Origin: Caballeronia insecticola
GTDB taxonomy: Bacteria; Pseudomonadota; Gammaproteobacteria; Burkholderiales; Burkholderiaceae
Direction: 5' to 3'
DNA length: 64,000 nt
Assembly (NCBI RefSeq): GCF_000402035.1
Contig: NC_021287.1
Span: 1,612,001-1,676,000 of the forward strand
Part shown: positions 60,020 through 64,000 of the stretch, piece after piece
Position numbering within the stretch: position 1 is the stretch's first letter
Layout: each line of letters starts with the position of its first letter
Notes under the pieces: model-generated
The model's input: the letters and a program-made list of their open reading frames with translations, nothing else
Databases searched by the model: none
Told to the model about the DNA's origin: nothing
Made by a program: the position numbers and the translations under genes

Positions 60020-61285
60020 ATGCATTTATCCGAGCTCAAGTCTCAGCACGTGTCTGCACTGATCGAGATGGCCAATGGCCTCGAAATCGAAAATGCGAAT
60101 CGCCTGCGCAAGCAGGAACTGATGTTCGCAATTCTTAAAAAACGCGCCAAGGCAGGCGACACGATTTTCGGCGACGGCACGCTCGAAGTGCTGCCCGATG
60201 GCTTCGGCTTTCTGCGCTCGCCCGAGACCTCGTATCTCGCGAGTACGGACGACATCTACATCAGCCCGTCGCAGATTCGCCGCTTCAATCTCCACACCGG
60301 CGACACCATCGAAGGCGAAGTGCGCACGCCGAAAGACGGCGAGCGGTATTTCGCGCTGGTGAAGGTGGACAAAGTCAACGGGCAGCCGCCCGAGGCCTCG
60401 AAACACAAGATCATGTTCGAGAACCTCACGCCGCTGCATCCGAACAAGCCGCTGCCGCTCGAACGCGAAATGCGCGGCGAGGAAAACGTCACGGGCCGGA
60501 TCATCGACATGATCTCGCCGATCGGCAAGGGCCAGCGCGGTCTGCTCGTCGCGTCGCCGAAGTCGGGCAAGACCGTGATGCTTCAGCACATCGCGCATGC
60601 GATCAAGCAGAACCATCCGGACATCGTGCTGTTCGTGCTGCTGATCGACGAACGTCCTGAAGAAGTCACGGAAATGCAGCGCTCGGTGGCGGGCGAAGTG
60701 ATCGCCTCCACGTTCGACGAACCCGCCGCGCGCCACGTGCAAGTGGCCGAAATGGTCATCGAAAAGGCGAAGCGTCTCGTCGAAATGAAGCACGACGTCG
60801 TGATTCTGCTCGACTCCATCACGCGTCTCGCGCGCGCCTACAACACGGTCGTGCCCGCGTCGGGCAAGGTGCTGACCGGCGGTGTCGACGCCAACGCGCT
60901 GCAGCGTCCGAAGCGCTTCTTCGGCGCCGCGCGCAATATCGAGGAAGGCGGCTCGCTCACGATCATCGGCACGGCGCTTATCGAGACCGGCAGCCGCATG
61001 GACGACGTCATCTACGAAGAATTCAAGGGCACCGGCAACATGGAAGTGCACCTCGAGCGCCGTCTCGCGGAAAAGCGCGTCTATCCGTCGATCAACCTGA
61101 ACAAGTCGGGCACGCGTCGCGAGGAACTGCTTATCAAGCCGGATCTGCTGCAAAAGGTCTGGGTGCTGCGCAAGTTCATCCACGACATGGACGAAGTCGA
61201 AGCCATGGAATTCCTGCTCGACAAAATCCGTCAGACGAAGAACAACGCCGAATTCTTCGACATGATGCGCCGCGGCGGAGGCTGA
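60020..61285 (+). CDS. rho: transcription termination factor Rho
   Basis: A hexameric RNA helicase that ends transcription. 421 residues: N-terminal helical domain ('[19 protein letters not shown]'), cold-shock RNA-binding domain with RNP motifs ('GFGFLRS', '[18 protein letters not shown]'), Walker A 'PKSGKT' (180-185), Walker B 'VVILLDSI', the Q-loop/R-loop region and '[25 protein letters not shown]'. Full length with no insertions. Confidence 0.98.
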   Translation: MHLSELKSQHVSALIEMANGLEIENANRLRKQELMFAILKKRAKAGDTIFGDGTLEVLPDGFGFLRSPETSYLASTDDIYISPSQIRRFNLHTGDTIEGEVRTPKDGERYFALVKVDKVNGQPPEASKHKIMFENLTPLHPNKPLPLEREMRGEENVTGRIIDMISPIGKGQRGLLVASPKSGKTVMLQHIAHAIKQNHPDIVLFVLLIDERPEEVTEMQRSVAGEVIASTFDEPAARHVQVAEMVIEKAKRLVEMKHDVVILLDSITRLARAYNTVVPASGKVLTGGVDANALQRPKRFFGAARNIEEGGSLTIIGTALIETGSRMDDVIYEEFKGTGNMEVHLERRLAEKRVYPSINLNKSGTRREELLIKPDLLQKVWVLRKFIHDMDEVEAMEFLLDKIRQTKNNAEFFDMMRRGGG

Positions 61286-61317
61286 TCCGCTTCGCTGCTG
61301 CTGATCGCAAAGATCGC

Positions 61318-61345
61318 AAAACCGCCTGCTCCGTCAGGCGGTTTT
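61318..61345 (+). terminator. rho-independent terminator of rho
   Basis: An 11-bp stem AAAACCGCCTG / CAGGCGGTTTT with a 6-base loop, ending in seven T. It lies about 30 bases after the rho stop. Confidence 0.93.
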
Positions 61346-61383
61346 TTTATGCGGCGCGCATGCGGCACGCGAGCCGCGCTCCG

Positions 61384-61389
61384 TACAAT
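61384..61389 (+). promoter_or_regulatory. candidate -10 (TACAAT) of the MtfA-like gene
   Basis: TACAAT 41 bases upstream of the MtfA-like start codon, just after the rho terminator; no clear -35. Confidence 0.4.
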
Positions 61390-61429
61390 CCGGTCTATCG
61401 AAGCGACTGAAAAGCGACACGAACGACCG

Positions 61430-62266
61430 ATGGCCAATCTTTTTTCCCGATGGTTCGGCGCACAACGGCGCGAGCGCGCGCTGCGCAAATACGCGATCGA
61501 CGACGCCCTGTGGCGCAGTACGCTCGATGCGTATCCGTTCTTCGGCCACCTGAGCGCCGCCGATCTCGAGCGCCTGCGCGAATCCGCGAGTCTTTTCATC
61601 GCGCAGAAGGCGTTCTCGGGCGCGCACGAGCTCGAACTGACCGATGTCATGCTCGTCTCCATCGCCGCGCAGGCCTGCCTTCCGGTGCTCAATCTGGACC
61701 TCGACCTATATCGCGGCTGGGTCGGCGTGATCGTCTATCCGGGCGAGTTCATCATCAGGAAAACGGTGGAGGACGAGGACGGCGTCGTCCACGAAGTCGA
61801 GCACGACGCGAGCGGCGAAGCATGGGAAGGCGGCCCGGTCGTGCTGTCGTGGGAAGACGCGCAGATGGCCGACGGCTCCGACGCCTACAACGTCGTGATC
61901 CACGAATTCGCGCACAAGATCGACATGGTGACGGGCGTAGCGGACGGCCATCCACCGCTGTTTCGCCGCTGGCACGCACCGCTCGATTCCACCGCCTGGG
62001 CCGATATTTTCGACAACGCCTACGACCAGTTCTGCGCGCGCGTCGACGCCGTGCCGGAGCGGCGCTGGGCGCGTTTCGAGCGCGAATCGCTGATCGATCC
62101 TTACGCCGCGGATCATCCGTCCGAGTTCTTCGCCGTGTGCAGCGAGGCGCTGTTCGTCACGCCGCAGGCGTTCGAGGCCGACTATCCCGAGCTTTACCGG
62201 CTGCTCGCGCGCTATTACCGGCAGGATCCGGCGGGCGTCGGGGCGCTCGACAGTTCCGACACGTGA
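61430..62266 (+). CDS. MtfA-family zinc metallopeptidase (DUF980)
   Basis: 278 residues. H158-E159-F-A-H162 is the zincin HExxH motif ('NVVIHEFAHKID') and a downstream Glu in 'HPSEFFAVCSEALFV' fits the third ligand; these two motifs and 'GWVGVIVYPGEFII' are the MtfA signature. In E. coli MtfA is a peptidase that titrates the glucose repressor Mlc. No Mlc-type gene is visible here, so only the peptidase activity is inferred. The ATG at 61430 has a typical start; the frame upstream is spurious. Confidence 0.9.
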   Translation: MANLFSRWFGAQRRERALRKYAIDDALWRSTLDAYPFFGHLSAADLERLRESASLFIAQKAFSGAHELELTDVMLVSIAAQACLPVLNLDLDLYRGWVGVIVYPGEFIIRKTVEDEDGVVHEVEHDASGEAWEGGPVVLSWEDAQMADGSDAYNVVIHEFAHKIDMVTGVADGHPPLFRRWHAPLDSTAWADIFDNAYDQFCARVDAVPERRWARFERESLIDPYAADHPSEFFAVCSEALFVTPQAFEADYPELYRLLARYYRQDPAGVGALDSSDT

Positions 62267-62313
62267 CCTGCGACCAAACCGCCGAAAAAGATGTCAAGCA
62301 ACTGATTTTCTGG

Positions 62314-62319
62314 CATAAT
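62314..62319 (+). promoter_or_regulatory. candidate -10 (CATAAT) of rpmE2
   Basis: CATAAT with an upstream TGTCAA (62292-62297, 16-base spacing), about 90 bases before the start of rpmE2. The leader has a potential GCGG/CCGC hairpin before the ribosome-binding site. Confidence 0.35.
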
Positions 62320-62407
62320 CGCCGTTTTTCGACCCTAGGCAAGTGACTCGCGCAGGCGTCATATCAAGGCGCAGCGGGTTGGCTACCGCCAGATCTCAGG
62401 AAAGACC

Positions 62408-62662
62408 ATGAAAGAAGGCATTCACCCGAATTATCGCGAAGTCCTGTTCGTCGACATGTCGAACGACTTCCGCTTCGTGACCCGCTCGACCATCCAGACG
62501 CGCGAAACCGCCGAATTCAACGGCAAGAGCTATCCGCTCGCGAAGATCGAAGTGTCGTCGGAATCGCACCCGTTCTACACGGGCCAGCAGAAGATCATGG
62601 ACACGGCCGGCCGCGTCGAGAAGTTCAACAACAAGTTCGCACGCTTCTCCACCAAGAAGTAA
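62408..62662 (+). CDS. rpmE2: 50S ribosomal protein L31 type B
   Basis: 84 residues '[24 protein letters not shown]' and '[28 protein letters not shown]'. It has no cysteine, so it is the zinc-free (C-minus) type B form, which replaces the zinc-binding L31 under zinc limitation in some bacteria. No other L31 gene is in the window; in many Burkholderiaceae the type B form is the main copy. AGGAAAG precedes the ATG. Confidence 0.97.
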   Translation: MKEGIHPNYREVLFVDMSNDFRFVTRSTIQTRETAEFNGKSYPLAKIEVSSESHPFYTGQQKIMDTAGRVEKFNNKFARFSTKK

Positions 62663-62946
62663 GTCGGGCTTTATGGCCAGATTCGACTCTCGTATCCGAT
62701 GGTCGAATTCAACGGTCAAGCAAAAAGGGCAGCCTGGGCTGCCCTTTTTTGTCGCCGCGAGCTTTCTCGCCGCGCGTACGGCATCTCCTTTGCTGCATTC
62801 GGTAAGGGTTGTTGCGCCCCGTTACGGCGGGCACCGTCGAAACGCCCTTTCCGCCGCCGCGCGACTACAATGCCGGTTGCTTCAAGCCCCGCCGCGCACT
62901 TCAGCGCGGAATCATCAGCGGACCGTTTTCCATCCAGTCTTTTCGC
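62663..62946. other. gap between rpmE2 and the polytopic glycosyltransferase gene (284 bases)
   Basis: Apart from the rpmE2 terminator there is no gene I can support. A promoter for the membrane glycosyltransferase is expected but not identified. Confidence 0.5.
62722..62749 (+). terminator. rho-independent terminator of rpmE2
   Basis: A 12-bp stem AAAAAGGGCAGC / GCTGCCCTTTTT with a 4-base loop and following T-run, 60 bases after the rpmE2 stop. Confidence 0.92.
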
Positions 62947-64000
62947 ATGCGATCTGTCGTTCGTCTGACCGCCTCCGCCACTAGCGCCCTGCCGCGCTGG
63001 CTGCTGCTCGCCATCTGTATCACCTACGCTTCGTTCGGCCTGTTCGGCCGCGACCCGTGGAAGAACGAAGACGCGGCAGGTTTCGGCGTGATGTGGACAA
63101 TGGCCAACGGCGACGCGCGCGACTGGCTGCTGCCGAATCTCGTCGGCCGCGCCCCGACCGCCGATGGCCCGCTCATGTACTGGCTCGGCGCATCGGCCAT
63201 TCGTCTGCTGAGCCCGTGGGTCGACGCGAGCAATGCCTCGCGCGTGGTCACCGGCCTGCTGTTCTGTCTGGCCTGCGCTTTCGTCTGGTATTCGGCTTAT
63301 CTGCTCGGCCGGCGCGATGAAGCCCAGCCTTTCAAATACGCATTCGGCGGCGAGCCCGAGCCGCGCGACTACGGCCGCACGCTCGCCGACGGCGCCCTGC
63401 TCATCCTGCTCGCGTGCTTCGGCCTAGCCGAACGCGGCCACGAAACCACGCCGCAGCTCGCCCAGTTCGCCGGCACCGCGATGCTCATCTACGGCCTCGT
63501 GCGCAGCCTCGACAAGCCGATCCACGGCGGACTTGTGTGGGGCGCGGCGATCGGCGTGGTCGGCTTGTCGAGTTCACCGGTGCTGGTGTTCGCGCTCCTG
63601 CTCTGCACGCTCGCGATGACGATCATCGTGAAACAGGTGCGCGCGCTGCCGCTCATCATTTACGGGCTGCCGGTCGCGATCGTGCTGATCGCCGCCTGGG
63701 TCTTGCCGACGCTGCACTTCTTCCCCGACGACGGCGCATGGTGGCTGCGCCAATGGTGGCGCAACAGCTTCTATTCCTTCTCCGGCACGCCCGGTTCGAT
63801 CTTCGGCTACGCGATCAAGAACCTGCCGCTCTTCACGTGGCCCGCGTGGCCGCTCGCGATCTGGGCGTTCGTCAGCTGGGGCGGACAGCGCCGTTCGCCG
63901 CACGTGGGCGTGCCGCTGTCGATCATCGGACCGCTGCTCCTGCTGCTCGTGCTGCAGGCGCATGAGACCAACCGGCTCTTCATGCTGCTGCTGCCGCCGC
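62947..64000 (+). CDS. polytopic membrane glycosyltransferase (ArnT/PMT-like), truncated by window end
   Basis: The frame is open from an ATG at 62947 to the window end (351 residues visible, no stop). The protein is strongly hydrophobic with at least seven membrane helices. The first periplasmic loop carries 'FGRDPWKNEDAAGFGVMW' and 'VGRAPTADGPLMYWLGA', the Asp/Glu-containing pattern of GT-C enzymes such as ArnT/PMT that use polyprenyl-phosphate sugars. In relatives, ArnT adds aminoarabinose to lipid A. The N-terminus is short before the first helix, fitting the family. Family placement is good; the exact substrate is open. Confidence 0.85.
   Translation, partial: MRSVVRLTASATSALPRWLLLAICITYASFGLFGRDPWKNEDAAGFGVMWTMANGDARDWLLPNLVGRAPTADGPLMYWLGASAIRLLSPWVDASNASRVVTGLLFCLACAFVWYSAYLLGRRDEAQPFKYAFGGEPEPRDYGRTLADGALLILLACFGLAERGHETTPQLAQFAGTAMLIYGLVRSLDKPIHGGLVWGAAIGVVGLSSSPVLVFALLLCTLAMTIIVKQVRALPLIIYGLPVAIVLIAAWVLPTLHFFPDDGAWWLRQWWRNSFYSFSGTPGSIFGYAIKNLPLFTWPAWPLAIWAFVSWGGQRRSPHVGVPLSIIGPLLLLLVLQAHETNRLFMLLLPP

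Overview
The window is a contiguous piece of high-GC chromosome from a betaproteobacterium of the Burkholderiaceae, most likely Paraburkholderia or Caballeronia. The evidence is gene order and content: phaC-phaA-phaB-phaR, surE-pcm-nlpD-rpoS, the ndk-rlmN-rodZ-ispG-hisS-bamB-der-hfq-hflXKC-hisZ-purA run, an SRP RNA gene upstream of dnaX-ybaB-recR, and trxA-rho. I see no integrase, transposase, prophage, CRISPR array, rRNA or tRNA. Nearly all of it is core chromosome, and I did not find a convincing new multi-gene system. The less understood parts are a few lineage-type proteins and several non-coding elements.

Layout. 1-2.6 kb: the end of a LysR regulator, serB (phosphoserine phosphatase) and a convergent cystathionine beta-lyase. 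2.6-12.3 kb (all minus strand): an uncharacterised lipoprotein, the thiolase bktB, a PfkB-type sugar kinase, rimO, then phaR, phaB, phaA and phaC. This is a complete polyhydroxyalkanoate synthesis and control set with a second thiolase nearby. 12.3-19 kb: pgeF-rluD, divergent bamD, a DinG-type helicase, a DUF465 protein and a secreted coiled-coil protein. 19-24.3 kb: tex, kup and a purine phosphoribosyltransferase. 24.3-41.2 kb (all minus): purA, hisZ, a DUF2065 protein, hflC, hflK, hflX, hfq, der, bamB, a YfgM-like TPR protein, hisS, ispG, a RodZ-like protein, rlmN and ndk. These combine RNA chaperoning, ribosome assembly, outer-membrane assembly, tRNA charging and isoprenoid synthesis.

41.5-50.7 kb: a Bax-inhibitor-1 family membrane protein, rlmD, a 3'-5' exonuclease, the stress block rpoS-nlpD-pcm-surE, a quinone oxidoreductase and a family 9 glycosyltransferase. 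50.9-55.3 kb: an NMT1/SsuA-type ABC importer (permease, ATPase, binding protein), a class III CoA-transferase and a DUF1653 protein. 55.3-59 kb: recR, ybaB, dnaX and the 4.5S SRP RNA gene. 59.4-64 kb (plus strand): trxA, rho, an MtfA-type peptidase, rpmE2, and the start of a polytopic glycosyltransferase that runs off the window.

Regulatory DNA that can be read directly includes nine hairpin terminators (several bidirectional between convergent genes), extended -10 promoters for ffs, ndk and rho, a pyrimidine-rich rho leader with a perfect 13-bp direct repeat, a large palindrome upstream of phaC, and a 14-bp palindrome with flanking half-sites in the 350-bp gap upstream of the Bax-inhibitor gene. 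Very long open frames antisense to the real genes are GC-bias artefacts and are not annotated.
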